Assembly (NCBI GenBank): GCA_964562375.1 | Contig: CAZLSW010000006.1 | Location: 9,031 to 73,030, forward strand | DNA: 64,000 nucleotides | From: JAJPXC01 sp964562375 | Lineage (GTDB): Bacteria > Bacteroidota > Bacteroidia > Bacteroidales > Muribaculaceae | Reading direction: 5' to 3' | In this document: positions 23,996-32,575 of the stretch, one piece after another | Layout of the letters: each line of letters starts with the position of its first letter | How positions within the stretch are numbered: position 1 is the first letter of the stretch | The notes under the pieces: model-generated | Told to the model about the DNA's origin: nothing | The model's input: the letters and a program-made list of their open reading frames with translations, nothing else | Database searches by the model: none | Position numbers and translations under genes: made by a program

Positions 23996-24057
23996 GCTCG
24001 GCCCCCAAACTGAAGGCCTCTAAGCTCGGCCCCCAAACCCCCGAAACGGGGGCTTCA
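23987..24057. repeat. Duplicated gene end plus GGCCCCCAAAC repeat (family I)
   Basis: A 24-nt segment starting GGCCTCTAAGCTCGGC occurs at 23987-24010 and again at 24015-24038. The first copy contains the last two codons and stop of the lipoprotein gene, so the gene end itself is duplicated. CCCCCGAAACGGGGG (24038-24052) then forms a hairpin. The same unit recurs at 36283-36340 and in the trpB tail. Confidence 0.85.
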
Positions 24058-24063
24058 AAATAG

Positions 24064-24109
24064 CCTCCTTTCCCCCTTTCCTCCTTTAATTTTTCCTTTC
24101 CTCCTTCAT
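24064..24109. repeat. Pyrimidine-rich TTTCCTCC repeats (family F)
   Basis: CCTCCTTTCC, CCTTTCCTCC and further TTTCCTCC units, the complement of the GGAGGAAAGG family. Confidence 0.75.
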
Positions 24110-24143
24110 AGATTTAACGAATAAAATCCAAAATACATTCCCC

Positions 24144-25703
24144 ATGCTTGTAAAAGTATACGGAGCAGCAGTGCAAGGTATCGACGCCATCAAGGTGACC
24201 ATAGAAATGGCCATCGAGCCTGGTTATATGTTCACGATGGTGGGCTTGCCCGACGCGGCCGTCAAGGAAAGCTATCAACGCATATTGTCGGCCGTGAAAA
24301 TGACTGGAATCGAATTCCCACGCCGCAACATTGTGGTTAACATGGCCCCCGCTGACGTCAAGAAAGAGGGAGCCAGCTATGATCTGCCCCTGGCCATCGG
24401 CGTACTCGCCGCCGACGAAAAGATAAAAGGTCAGGAAAAACTCCCCACCCACATGCTGATGGGCGAACTGTCGCTCGACGGCTCGGTACTACCCATACGC
24501 GGTGCCCTGCCGATGGCCATAATGGCGCGCTCATTGGGCTTTGAGGCATTGATACTACCCGCCGAGAACGCCCGCGAGGCCGCTGTGGTCAACAACCTCA
24601 AAGTGTATGGCGTCAACTCCTTGCGCGAAGTGGTCGATTACTTCAACGGCAACTCCCAGCTCGAGCAGGTGATTATCAACACCCGCGAGGAGTTTGCCAA
24701 GGCCCAGGATGTGTTTGATTGCGATTTTTCGGAGGTTAAAGGCCAAGAAACCGTAAAGCGCGCATTTGAGGTGGCCTGCGCCGGGGGTCACAATATCTTG
24801 CTGGTGGGTCCTCCGGGATCAGGCAAGTCGATGATGGCCAAGCGATTGCCCACGATTTTGCCGCCGTTGACCCTCCAAGAGGCCCTGGAAACCACCAAGA
24901 TACACTCGGTGGCGGGAACTTTGCGCCAGGGCTCGATGTTGATGACGCGTAGGCCCTTCCGCTCGCCCCACCACACGATATCGCCCGTGGCACTCTGCGG
25001 CGGTGGCGCCAATCCCCGTCCCGGGGAGATTTCGCTGGCCCATAACGGGGTCCTCTTCCTCGACGAATTCCCGGAGTTTTCGAGAGCCGTTTTGGAGGTG
25101 ATGCGCCAGCCGCTCGAGGATCGCCATATTACGGTGGCGCGTGCCAAGTACTCGATCGACTATCCTGCGTCGATAATGCTTGTTGCCTCGATGAACCCGT
25201 GCCCGTGCGGCTACTACAATCATCCCACCAAGGAATGTACCTGTATGCCGGGACAGGTGACAAAATATCTGGGACGTATCTCCGGGCCATTGCTCGACCG
25301 TATCGACCTGCAGGTGGAGATACTGCCCGTGCCGTTCGAGGAGATTTCGTCGGGCGCTCCGGCCGAGTCGTCGGCGTCGATACGCGAGCGCGTGGTGAAG
25401 GCCCGCGCGATTCAGGCCGAGCGGTTCAAGGACTTCCCCGGGGTGCATTGCAACGCCCAGATGTCTCGTAGGATGCTCAACGAGTACGCGCGCCTCGACG
25501 ACCGTTCCCTGCAGTACCTCAAGGACGTGATGGTGCGTTACGATATGTCGGCACGAGCTTACGACCGCATACTCAAGGTTGCCCGCACAATCGCCGACCT
25601 CGACAACTCGCGCGACATCCAGGTAGCCCACGTCATGGAGGCCGCCGGCTACCGCAATCTCGACCGCTCATCGTGGGGCTCAACAATTGTCAAATCCGTT
25701 TGA
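24144..25703 (+). CDS. YifB/ComM-family Mg-chelatase-like AAA+ ATPase
   Basis: The 519-residue product belongs to the YifB/ComM family. ComM is a hexameric helicase that promotes branch migration during natural transformation. Seen: the N-terminal Lon-protease-like fold (VKVYGAAVQGIDAIKVTIEMAIEPG ... VGLPDAAVKES, NIVVNMAPADVKKEG), Walker A GPPGSGKSMMAKRLP near 222, the RRPFRSPHHTIS insert, Walker B VLFLDEFPEF near 300, and a C-terminal helical domain after a Cys-rich segment (NPCPCGYYNHPTKECTCMPG). Length is typical. A ComEC homologue is encoded 20 kb away, so DNA uptake is possible but unproven. Confidence 0.93.
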   Translation: MLVKVYGAAVQGIDAIKVTIEMAIEPGYMFTMVGLPDAAVKESYQRILSAVKMTGIEFPRRNIVVNMAPADVKKEGASYDLPLAIGVLAADEKIKGQEKLPTHMLMGELSLDGSVLPIRGALPMAIMARSLGFEALILPAENAREAAVVNNLKVYGVNSLREVVDYFNGNSQLEQVIINTREEFAKAQDVFDCDFSEVKGQETVKRAFEVACAGGHNILLVGPPGSGKSMMAKRLPTILPPLTLQEALETTKIHSVAGTLRQGSMLMTRRPFRSPHHTISPVALCGGGANPRPGEISLAHNGVLFLDEFPEFSRAVLEVMRQPLEDRHITVARAKYSIDYPASIMLVASMNPCPCGYYNHPTKECTCMPGQVTKYLGRISGPLLDRIDLQVEILPVPFEEISSGAPAESSASIRERVVKARAIQAERFKDFPGVHCNAQMSRRMLNEYARLDDRSLQYLKDVMVRYDMSARAYDRILKVARTIADLDNSRDIQVAHVMEAAGYRNLDRSSWGSTIVKSV

Positions 25704-25731
25704 CATTTTCCACAAAATCCCTTACCTTTGC
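25700..25731 (+). promoter_or_regulatory. Promoter of the AAA-like ATPase gene
   Basis: TTTG (25700-25703, overlapping the end of the ComM-like gene), 20-nt spacer, TACCTTTG (25724-25731); leader of about 27 nt to the ATG at 25764. Confidence 0.65.
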
Positions 25732-25763
25732 GTTGCGAATAATCTCGAAAATTTCATTCGGCC

Positions 25764-27329
25764 ATGGCAGGAAGCGAAAAATACCCAATTGGAATCCAGA
25801 CGTTCTCCGCAATCCGTGAGGACGGATATATTTATGTGGATAAGACCAGAATGATTTATAATCTTGTTCACAACAGTAAATATGTGTTTTTAAGCCGTCC
25901 ACGACGTTTTGGTAAGAGCCTGTTGCTTAGCACCATTGAGGCCTACTTCCAAGGGCGCAAGGACCTTTTCGAGGGACTTGCAATAGCCGAAATGGAATCA
26001 AGCTGGGAGTCCTATCCTGTGCTATATTTCAGCTTCACCTCGGTGGCTGGTGGAGATTGGAAGGAACTTAACGAATATATCCATTCCAGAATCGCATCAT
26101 ACTCAGCGGAGTATGGCGTGCCATACGACAAATCCATCCTTTCGGTTGGTACAGCTTTCGGACAACTGCTCGAGCAAATTTTCAAAAAAACCGGTAAAAA
26201 GGTAGTGGTTCTGGTAGATGAATACGATAAAACGCTCAATGCCGTGTTGCACGACTCGGAGGCGCTTGAGCGTAATTCCATGGCCCTCCAGCCCTTCTTT
26301 GCTCAGCTTAAGGATCAGGATCGTTACCTACGTTTCGCCATGCTCACGGGTGTGGCACGTTTCCGTCACCTCACTATCTTCTCGGGCGCCAACAACCTCG
26401 AGGACATCTCCATGCAACGTGAATACGCCACCCTTTGCGGCGTGACCCTTGAGGAGATGTTGCATTATTTCCCCGAAGGCCTGGATAGGCTTTGCAAGGA
26501 GTATGACTCACCACGCGACGAAATGGTCAACACCTTGAAAACCAAATACGACGGCTATCGTTTCACCGCGGCCACGGAATATGTTTTCAATCCGTTCAGC
26601 ATACTTAACGTGATGAAGACCCGCGAGCTCGACAACTTCTGGCTTCAGTCGGGCACTTCACGGGTGTTCCTTCATTATCTCAAGAATACTCGCTTCAATC
26701 TTTTAGACCTTCAGTCGATGTGGGTCGACAAAATCAAATTGGCCGATATCTTCAGCAAAAACAATCCGATCCCGTTGCTTTTCCAAACGGGATACCTCAC
26801 CATTCGCGACGTGCGCGGGCAGCGCATACGTTTGGGAATTCCCAACGGAGAGGTACAGGAAGCCCTTGTTGACCAGTTGATTCCGGCATATATGGGTATT
26901 GATGAGGATGCCGTTTCTGAGCTCCTGTACGACTTCCAGGAACCGATAAAGAGCGGTGATGTCGACGCGTTGATGAAGCTATTGCAGTCGTTCCTGGCCA
27001 AAATCCCTTACCAGCTCTTCAACGGCGACATCGAGCGCCAGGAGGCTACATTTCACATGCTCGTCTATGAACTGTTCCTGATGATAGGAGTGAAGTGCCA
27101 GAGCGAGATCTCAATCGCCGGAGGACGAATCGACATGGTAGTGGAGACGTTGCGCCTTGTCTACGTTATGGAGTTCAAAATGAATCGACCCGCCGAGGAG
27201 GCCTTGGCGCAAATCAACGACAACGATTATGCTCTCCCATGGCAAGCCGATGGCCGCAAGGTAATTAAAATCGGTGTCGCCTTCTCATCCGAGAAGCGCA
27301 ACATCACCTCCTGGACCACCCAGCGTTAG
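25764..27329 (+). CDS. AAA-ATPase-like / PD-(D/E)XK nuclease-like protein
   Basis: The 521-residue product matches a large family common in Bacteroidales: N-terminal YPIGIQTFSAIREDGYIYVDKTRMIYNL, a P-loop-like SRPRRFGKSLLLSTIEAYF at about 45-62, a Walker-B-like VVVLVDEYDKTL near 150, and a C-terminal PD-(D/E)XK-like region (GGRIDMVVETLRLVYVMEFKMNRPAEEALAQI; putative Asp, then ExK). These proteins often occur in many copies per genome and their role is unknown; a mobile or defence-related origin has been suspected. It has its own promoter. It ends 4 nt into the convergent acyltransferase-like gene. Confidence 0.85.
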   Translation: MAGSEKYPIGIQTFSAIREDGYIYVDKTRMIYNLVHNSKYVFLSRPRRFGKSLLLSTIEAYFQGRKDLFEGLAIAEMESSWESYPVLYFSFTSVAGGDWKELNEYIHSRIASYSAEYGVPYDKSILSVGTAFGQLLEQIFKKTGKKVVVLVDEYDKTLNAVLHDSEALERNSMALQPFFAQLKDQDRYLRFAMLTGVARFRHLTIFSGANNLEDISMQREYATLCGVTLEEMLHYFPEGLDRLCKEYDSPRDEMVNTLKTKYDGYRFTAATEYVFNPFSILNVMKTRELDNFWLQSGTSRVFLHYLKNTRFNLLDLQSMWVDKIKLADIFSKNNPIPLLFQTGYLTIRDVRGQRIRLGIPNGEVQEALVDQLIPAYMGIDEDAVSELLYDFQEPIKSGDVDALMKLLQSFLAKIPYQLFNGDIERQEATFHMLVYELFLMIGVKCQSEISIAGGRIDMVVETLRLVYVMEFKMNRPAEEALAQINDNDYALPWQADGRKVIKIGVAFSSEKRNITSWTTQR

Positions 27330-28261
27330 AGGGGGAGGGTGTAGGTGTCGTAGGCCACGGAGCGGGCACCGAATTCCTCTTTGTGGGCTACCATGCCCGC
27401 GTTGAGATAGAGGCCGGCGTGCTCGTTGGAGGTGCCGAAATCCCAATAGTTGTATCCGGGCAATAAATTGAAAATCACCTCGTGATAGATCGCGTCGACG
27501 GCGTAGATCTCTTTGCCCATGGCGTTGGCCGCGGCGTATTGGAGGTGTAGCACGCCATTGTCGGCGAATATAACGGCTCCGGCGACGATTTCACCAGCGG
27601 CCTTGGCAACGAAGCAGCGGATGTTTTTGGGGCAGCGACGTGCCAGCAATTGGATTTCCTCGAGGGTGTGTACGGGGGTGGTGTTGTGGCGCTCACGGCG
27701 GTCGTCGACGATGATTTGCCAAAAGTCGGCGGGGTCGTCGCAAGGCTCCACGGTGATACCGAAGCGGCGCATGCGCTTGGCCGCGCGTTTCCCCAAGCGA
27801 GACGATTCCAGCGGTTGGCGCAGGTCGATAGCCGAGGCCAGGTTGCGCACCGTAAGAGTGGCTCCCATGCGGAACAAAGCGTAGAGGTCGTCATCCGACG
27901 GCCGCTTGTGATAAATATGGGGTACAGGCTTGTAAGCCAGCTTTTTAAAACCTTCGTTACGAAGATACTCCTGTATCTTTACCATCCACTCCAGCACATC
28001 GACTGCTGAGGTTTCCGGCGCGAGCACCAATCCCCCGAAGGTCAAGCCACCGTGGGAGGCCAACGTGTCGCCATCGGCATTGGCGGGGAGTAGGGCGAGG
28101 ATTTTATCACCATCGGTAATCACCAACGAATGGTCGCGGAAACGGTCGGCGTGATAGTCCATATATGGCCGCGAGACAAGAAACGTGGCGTTGCGCGAGC
28201 GAGCCACGAAGGCGTCCCATTTAGGGGCCATTTCTGGAGTATATCGCTGAATCGAAATCAT
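27326..28261 (-). CDS. GNAT/FemAB-like acyltransferase family protein
   Basis: The 311-residue cytoplasmic-looking protein has two GNAT-like halves: MISIQRYTPEMAPKWDAFVARSRNATFLVSRPYMDYHADRF at the start, and FVAKAAGEIVAGAVIFADNGVLHLQYAAANAMGKEIYAVDAIYHEVI followed by YNYWDFGTSNEHAGLYLNAGMVAHKEEFGA at the end. The second half is typical of FemAB-like or peptidoglycan-bridge-type acetyltransferases. The substrate is unknown. Its start overlaps the stop of the preceding small gene in ATGA, so it is the third gene of a tight three-gene unit (29651 to 27326). The neighbouring flippase-like gene suggests a role in envelope lipid or glycan modification; that is inference. Confidence 0.8.
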   Translation of the reverse strand: MISIQRYTPEMAPKWDAFVARSRNATFLVSRPYMDYHADRFRDHSLVITDGDKILALLPANADGDTLASHGGLTFGGLVLAPETSAVDVLEWMVKIQEYLRNEGFKKLAYKPVPHIYHKRPSDDDLYALFRMGATLTVRNLASAIDLRQPLESSRLGKRAAKRMRRFGITVEPCDDPADFWQIIVDDRRERHNTTPVHTLEEIQLLARRCPKNIRCFVAKAAGEIVAGAVIFADNGVLHLQYAAANAMGKEIYAVDAIYHEVIFNLLPGYNYWDFGTSNEHAGLYLNAGMVAHKEEFGARSVAYDTYTLPL

Positions 28262-28593
28262 TTCACGAGCAGGAAAGAGATTGCGGCGGTGGTGAGCAGG
28301 GCGATTATAGCCACCAGCGCCCAGATAAATGTGGTGAAGCCTTTGGGAGCGGTTGATGGGGCGTCGAAATCATCCTCGAGCTCCTCATCCACTTCCTCTT
28401 CATCAACCAGGTCAAAATCTTCGGAATCATCGGGATTTCCAGGATTCTGGGTATTTCCTGGATTCCCGGTATTCCAAGAAATTCCTAAATCTATGGGCGC
28501 CTTGGGCTTTGCGGGCTCCTCCTCTTGGGGCTGAAGCGCGGGGTGGAAGGTGGAGTCGCTCTCCCAATAGTCTTGGCGTGATTCGAGTTTCAT
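28258..28593 (-). CDS. Small acidic protein with C-terminal membrane anchor
   Basis: The 111-residue product has a Gln/Glu/Pro-rich N-terminus, a repeat-derived segment (ISWNTGNPGNTQNPGNPDD, residues about 38-56), a run of acidic residues (DLVDEEEVDEELEDDFD) and one membrane helix at about 87-108 near the C-terminus. It looks like a tail-anchored or bitopic protein of unknown function. Both ends overlap neighbours by 4 nt, so it is translated as part of the operon and is probably real. The NPGNT segment comes from a GGATTCCC-type repeat also found in intergenic regions, so the central part may vary between strains. Confidence 0.65.
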   Translation of the reverse strand: MKLESRQDYWESDSTFHPALQPQEEEPAKPKAPIDLGISWNTGNPGNTQNPGNPDDSEDFDLVDEEEVDEELEDDFDAPSTAPKGFTTFIWALVAIIALLTTAAISFLLVK

Positions 28594-29651
28594 GATGCGG
28601 GGAGGGCTTTAGCGCGTTTCTTGCTCAATGCGATGTAGATGAACGTCCAGATGCCCAAAAGGATCAGCAGAAGTGTCTGGCACCCCAGGACGAGGTTGGC
28701 GAAAGCCGTGGAATTGGCCGTGTACAATTCCTTGTCGGCTCCCAGGGGCATGTAGATGGCCAGGCCGAAAATCACGGCGTATTGCCAGGGACCGATGCCG
28801 CCGTTGGAGGGAACGCCCATGGCGATACTCGACAGCACGAAGCACACCAGCACCGCCAGCGCGCCGTGCTCCATCACCACGTCGGTGGTGAAGGGAAAAG
28901 CGAAGAACGCCACGAAAAGTTGCAGGTAGTAGCAACCCCACAGTGCGACGGTCAACAGCAACCAGCGCCCCTTGCCGGGCATCTTGGCCACGACAGCGAA
29001 ACCGTCCCACAGGTCCGCTACCCAGCCCCGTATCTTTTTCACGAATTTATTCTCCTTCTGCGCCGCGAAAAGCCACCACACGAAGGCGATACAGGCCCCT
29101 ACAGCGAGCCAAAGCCATGGCGACGTTAACGTGTTCATCACCCCCTCGTAGGCCGCTGGATTCTCCTTTAAATAGGCCAAAAGGGCTCCGGAGGCCAGGC
29201 AGAAGGTAATCAGGGTCAACAGGGCCACAGTGACGGTGTCGGCCAGACGGTCGGCAACCATGGAACCGAAAACTGTTGTGAACGGCGCTTGTTGTCGTTG
29301 CGCGATATACCCGCAACGCCACACCTCCCCAAGTCGGGGGAAAACGAGGTTGACGGCGTAGGTGCCGAATATCGAGTAGACAAGCGGAGCCAGTGGCGTG
29401 GCAATGTCGAGAGCTTTGAGCTGTATCGACCAGCGCATGGCCCTGACGACATGGCTCAGAATCGAGATGGCCATTCCCAAGGCAATCCACCAGAAATTGC
29501 AGTCGCGGCGGATAATCTCCACCATCTGGTGGAAATCCACCTTGGAGAAAAGCATCCAGCAGAGCCCCACGGTAATCACCAGGGGCACCACATACTTGAG
29601 CAGGGCGCGCCAGAACGACGGCTTGGCTTTGTCGGAAGAGTTTTGGGTCAT
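28590..29651 (-). CDS. Lysylphosphatidylglycerol synthase-type / UPF0104 flippase-like membrane protein
   Basis: The 353-residue product shows about eight hydrophobic segments and the pattern of the UPF0104 / LPG-synthase transmembrane region: YVVPLVITVGLCWMLFSKVD at the start, VVRAMRWSIQLKALD, GTYAVNLVFPRLGEVWRCGYIAQRQ (most conserved), VVADRLADTVTV-like VADRLADTVTVALL, and GVPSNGGIGPWQYAVIFGLAIYM near the end. Such proteins are thought to move lipids across the inner membrane. No soluble catalytic domain is attached. First gene of the three-gene unit with 4-nt overlaps. Confidence 0.85.
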   Translation of the reverse strand: MTQNSSDKAKPSFWRALLKYVVPLVITVGLCWMLFSKVDFHQMVEIIRRDCNFWWIALGMAISILSHVVRAMRWSIQLKALDIATPLAPLVYSIFGTYAVNLVFPRLGEVWRCGYIAQRQQAPFTTVFGSMVADRLADTVTVALLTLITFCLASGALLAYLKENPAAYEGVMNTLTSPWLWLAVGACIAFVWWLFAAQKENKFVKKIRGWVADLWDGFAVVAKMPGKGRWLLLTVALWGCYYLQLFVAFFAFPFTTDVVMEHGALAVLVCFVLSSIAMGVPSNGGIGPWQYAVIFGLAIYMPLGADKELYTANSTAFANLVLGCQTLLLILLGIWTFIYIALSKKRAKALPAS

Positions 29652-29723
29652 AACTGTTTCAGTGACCGCGAATTTACAAAAAACTTTTCTGATATTCCCT
29701 TAATTTCAGTTTAACTTGGGGTG

Positions 29724-30464
29724 TTAGAGGAGGGCGGTGATTTCTTTGAAGGCGAAGGTGAGGGGGCCGGAGGTGGGGTTGAGGAGGGTGAGGTGGCCTG
29801 TGGGGAGGACGTGGGAGATGGTGGCGTAGAAGCGGGTGCCGTCGGGGGTGGCGTAGGGGTGGGGATGGCCGTCGTTTCGCCACAGGAAGGAGTGGTAACG
29901 ATTGGATAACGTGTCGTAGTCGAGCTTACTGGCCTGGGCGATTTCTTGCTGTATACTGGCGATAATAGGCTCGATTGGCAGGTTGTCGCGGCCGAGGATT
30001 TGGGCCAGCGACACGGGGTTGGGGGCGTCGCTGAGGAAGCGCGTCTGGTTGACGTTGATGCCGATTCCGGCGATCGACCAGTCGATAAACTCGCCACTGA
30101 GGGAGTTTTCGATAAGGATGCCGCCAAGCTTGCGGTCGTCGTAATAGACGTCATTGGGCCACTTCATGCGCAGGCGCGACGCATCGGGGACGAGTTTCGC
30201 AAGAGCCTCCCAAGTGCCTATTGACACCCACAGCGACAGCGTCCATTGCTGAGCGGCTTTCAGAGCCTCGGGGCGGATGAGCAGGGAGAACGATGCGTTT
30301 TTGCCGGGCTCCGATTCCCACGTGTTGCCGCGCTGGCCGCGTCCGGCGGTTTGACGCATGGTGGCCACGACGGTCCACGCCCCCAGCTGCTCCTCCGCGA
30401 TCATAGAGCGAAGGGCCGAATTGGTCGAGGAGGTTTCAGAAAGCCATTTAATGGGAGGAAGCAT
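29724..30464 (-). CDS. birA: Biotin--[acetyl-CoA-carboxylase] ligase
   Basis: BirA makes biotinyl-5'-AMP and attaches biotin to the carrier domain of biotin-dependent carboxylases. The ~246-residue product has TSSTNSAL, the adenylate-binding GRGQRGNTWESEPGKN, LRMKWPNDVYYDDRKLGGILIE and GIGINVNQT, all family motifs in order. There is no N-terminal helix-turn-helix, so it is an enzyme only and not a repressor. The open frame continues upstream to 30509 as MYSCIRVFVYSCIRK, which is only the reading of the CGAATACA repeat and is excluded; MLPPIKWLSETSSTN at 30464 is the sensible start. Confidence 0.92.
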   Translation of the reverse strand: MLPPIKWLSETSSTNSALRSMIAEEQLGAWTVVATMRQTAGRGQRGNTWESEPGKNASFSLLIRPEALKAAQQWTLSLWVSIGTWEALAKLVPDASRLRMKWPNDVYYDDRKLGGILIENSLSGEFIDWSIAGIGINVNQTRFLSDAPNPVSLAQILGRDNLPIEPIIASIQQEIAQASKLDYDTLSNRYHSFLWRNDGHPHPYATPDGTRFYATISHVLPTGHLTLLNPTSGPLTFAFKEITALL

Positions 30465-30465
30465 T

Positions 30466-30520
30466 TTTCGAATACACGAATACACGAATACACGAATACA
30501 CGAATACACGAATGCACGAC
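30466..30520. repeat. CGAATACA tandem repeat (family E) between tsaE and birA
   Basis: Five or six CGAATACA units and one CGAATGCA, then degenerate CGATAAAACGACAG units. Same family as 39595-39640, 57868-57911 and 63855-64000. Confidence 0.9.
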
Positions 30521-30567
30521 AGAACGATAAAACGACAGATCGATTAGACGACGGGGCGACAAATCGA

Positions 30568-30999
30568 TTAATCGATGGAGATGGTGCGGGAATGGTCGTC
30601 GGGATTCTCGGTGATAGTAACGCGCACGGTGTCGTCGGGGAGCAGGGCCTCGATGCGCTCGGGCCACTCCATGAGGCACAAGGCTCCCGAGTCGAAGTAA
30701 TCCTCGATACCCATGTCCAGGGCCTCCTCGAGCGTCTCCAGGCGGTAGAGGTCGAAGTGGTAGATTAGCTCGGCGGTGGTGTCGGAGCGATACTCGTTGA
30801 CGATGGCGAACGATGGCGACGAAGTTTCCTCGGAGTCGACACCCAGGGCTTCGCTCAGGGCGTTGATGAAAGTGGTTTTACCGGCGCCCATTTCTCCGTA
30901 GAAGGCGAAGACGGTGGCGTCACCCATAAGATTGACAAATTGGCGAGCGGCCTCGGGCAGCTCGTCAAGCGATTTCACTGTGATTGTATGCTTGGCCAT
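30568..30999 (-). CDS. tsaE: tRNA threonylcarbamoyladenosine biosynthesis ATPase TsaE
   Basis: TsaE is the ATPase that supports TsaB/TsaD in making the t6A37 modification of ANN-decoding tRNAs. The 143-residue product has Walker A YGEMGAGKTTFINAL (about 34-47), the SSPSFAIVNEYRS segment that follows in all family members, FDLYRLETLEEALDMGIEDYF and LMEWPERIEALLP. Length is normal. It lies 10 nt downstream of porX, the pairing seen in other Bacteroidales. Confidence 0.94.
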   Translation of the reverse strand: MAKHTITVKSLDELPEAARQFVNLMGDATVFAFYGEMGAGKTTFINALSEALGVDSEETSSPSFAIVNEYRSDTTAELIYHFDLYRLETLEEALDMGIEDYFDSGALCLMEWPERIEALLPDDTVRVTITENPDDHSRTISID

Positions 31000-31009
31000 A
31001 ATGTGATGA

Positions 31010-32563
31010 TTATCTGGGGGTAAGGGTAATCAGGGGGATAAGCATCTCCTCCATGGAGATGCCGCCGTGCTGGAACGTGCCGGTGTAGTACTGCACGTAG
31101 TAGTTGTAATTGTTGGGATAGGCGAAGAAGTCGCGTCCGCCGGCGAAGATATAGGCGCTGGAAACGTTGGGCGACGGCAAACCGTACTGCTCGGGGCGCT
31201 TGATTTCGTATACCTGTTTGGGGTTGTAGGCCAGGTTTTTGCCCACCTTGTAGCGAAGATTGGTGTTGGTGGCCTTGTCGCCCACGACCTTGATGGGATT
31301 CTCCACGCGGATGGTGCCGTGGTCGGTGGTGAGGATCACCTTATAGCCCTTGTCGGCGATGCGACGGAAGAGGTCGAGCACCGGCGAGTGGCGGAACCAT
31401 GACTCGGTAAGGGAGCGGTAGGCGGCGTCGGTCGAGGCCAATTCGCGTATCATCTTCGACTCGGTACGGGCATGCGAGAGCATGTCGATAAAGTTGATTA
31501 CCACCACGTTGAGGTCGTTGACCTCGAGGTTGGAGAAATCCTTTAGCAACTTTGCAGCAGCCGGGGAGTCGTTGACCTTGTTGTAGGAGAAACGGCAACG
31601 GCGGCGATAGCGCTCAAATTGGGTAGCGATCAGCGGCGACTCGTTGAGGTTTTTCCCCTCCTCCGAGTCCTCGTCGACCCACAGGGCCGGGAACATGCGT
31701 GCGATTTGCACGGGCATCAGCCCCGAGAAGATGGCGTTGCGGGCGTATTGCGTGGCCGTGGGAAGGATGGAGCAGTAGAGGTCCTCGTCCTCGATGTTGA
31801 ACATCTCGGTAAGCATCGGTTTTACCGTGCGCCACTGGTCGAGGCGGAAGTTGTCGATGACGATCACGAACAATTTTTCGCCCTTGTCGAGCAGGGGGAA
31901 GATTTTGCGCTTGAACACGTCGGGCGACATCAGCGGGCGGTCCTTGGCGTCGGGCTTTGTAACCCACGTCTCATAGTTGCGTTTTACGAATTTATAGAAC
32001 GCGGTGTTGGCTTCGGCTTTCTGCATCGACAGGAGTTCGTCCATGTTGGTCTCGGTGGATGCCAATTCCATCTCCCAGTACACCAGCTTTTTGTACAACT
32101 CGCGCCAATCGTCGAGAGTGTAGGAATCGTTGATTTGGGAGGTGATGCGTGTAAATTCTTGGCGATAGTCGTTGGAGGCCTGCTCGGTGACGAGTGCCGC
32201 CGAGTGGAGATTCTTCTTGATGGAGAGGAGAATCTGGTTGGGGTTGACAGGCTTGATGAGGTAGTCGGCGATTTTGTTGCCAACGGCCTGATCCATAATG
32301 TTTTCCTCCTCGCTTTTGGTGATCATTATCACTGGCGTCTGTGGCGCCTCCTGCTTGATGAGCGAGAGGGTCTCGAGCCCGGTGAGACCCGGCATGTTCT
32401 CGTCGAGGATTATGAGGTCGAAAGGTTGCGACTGGGCCAAGTCGAGGGCGTCGCGACCGTTGTTGACGGTAGTGACGAGGTAGCCTTTGTTCTTGAGGAA
32501 CATTATGTGGGGCTTCAAGAGGTCGATTTCGTCATCGGCCCAAAGGATATGTAATTGGCTCAT
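31010..32563 (-). CDS. porX: PorX-type response regulator with PglZ domain
   Basis: PorX is a two-component regulator known from Porphyromonas gingivalis, where it controls type IX secretion genes; its PglZ domain is a phosphodiesterase-like effector. The 517-residue product has an N-terminal receiver domain (WADDE at 9-13, phospho-acceptor Asp54 in IILDENMPG, Thr/Lys sites VIMITKS and LIKPVNP), a helical linker at about 125-215, and a C-terminal alkaline-phosphatase-like PglZ domain (VIVIDNFRLDQW, LPTATQYARNAIFSGLMP, VVVINFIDMLSHAR, LTTDHGTIRV). Orthologues also exist in Bacteroidales without a full type IX system. It stands 12 nt behind the PorW-like gene. Confidence 0.92.
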   Translation of the reverse strand: MSQLHILWADDEIDLLKPHIMFLKNKGYLVTTVNNGRDALDLAQSQPFDLIILDENMPGLTGLETLSLIKQEAPQTPVIMITKSEEENIMDQAVGNKIADYLIKPVNPNQILLSIKKNLHSAALVTEQASNDYRQEFTRITSQINDSYTLDDWRELYKKLVYWEMELASTETNMDELLSMQKAEANTAFYKFVKRNYETWVTKPDAKDRPLMSPDVFKRKIFPLLDKGEKLFVIVIDNFRLDQWRTVKPMLTEMFNIEDEDLYCSILPTATQYARNAIFSGLMPVQIARMFPALWVDEDSEEGKNLNESPLIATQFERYRRRCRFSYNKVNDSPAAAKLLKDFSNLEVNDLNVVVINFIDMLSHARTESKMIRELASTDAAYRSLTESWFRHSPVLDLFRRIADKGYKVILTTDHGTIRVENPIKVVGDKATNTNLRYKVGKNLAYNPKQVYEIKRPEQYGLPSPNVSSAYIFAGGRDFFAYPNNYNYYVQYYTGTFQHGGISMEEMLIPLITLTPR

Positions 32564-32575
32564 AATCGCTTGATT

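Noticed and set aside
25764..27329. Transposase or restriction enzyme
   Set aside because: The N-terminal YPIGIQTF...DKT and RPRRFGKS pattern belongs to the AAA-ATPase-like/PD-(D/E)XK family; there are no terminal inverted repeats or methylase partner.
30465..30509. N-terminal extension of BirA (MYSCIRVFVYSCIRK)
   Set aside because: It is the translation of CGAATACA repeats; the family begins at MLPPIKWLSETSSTN.
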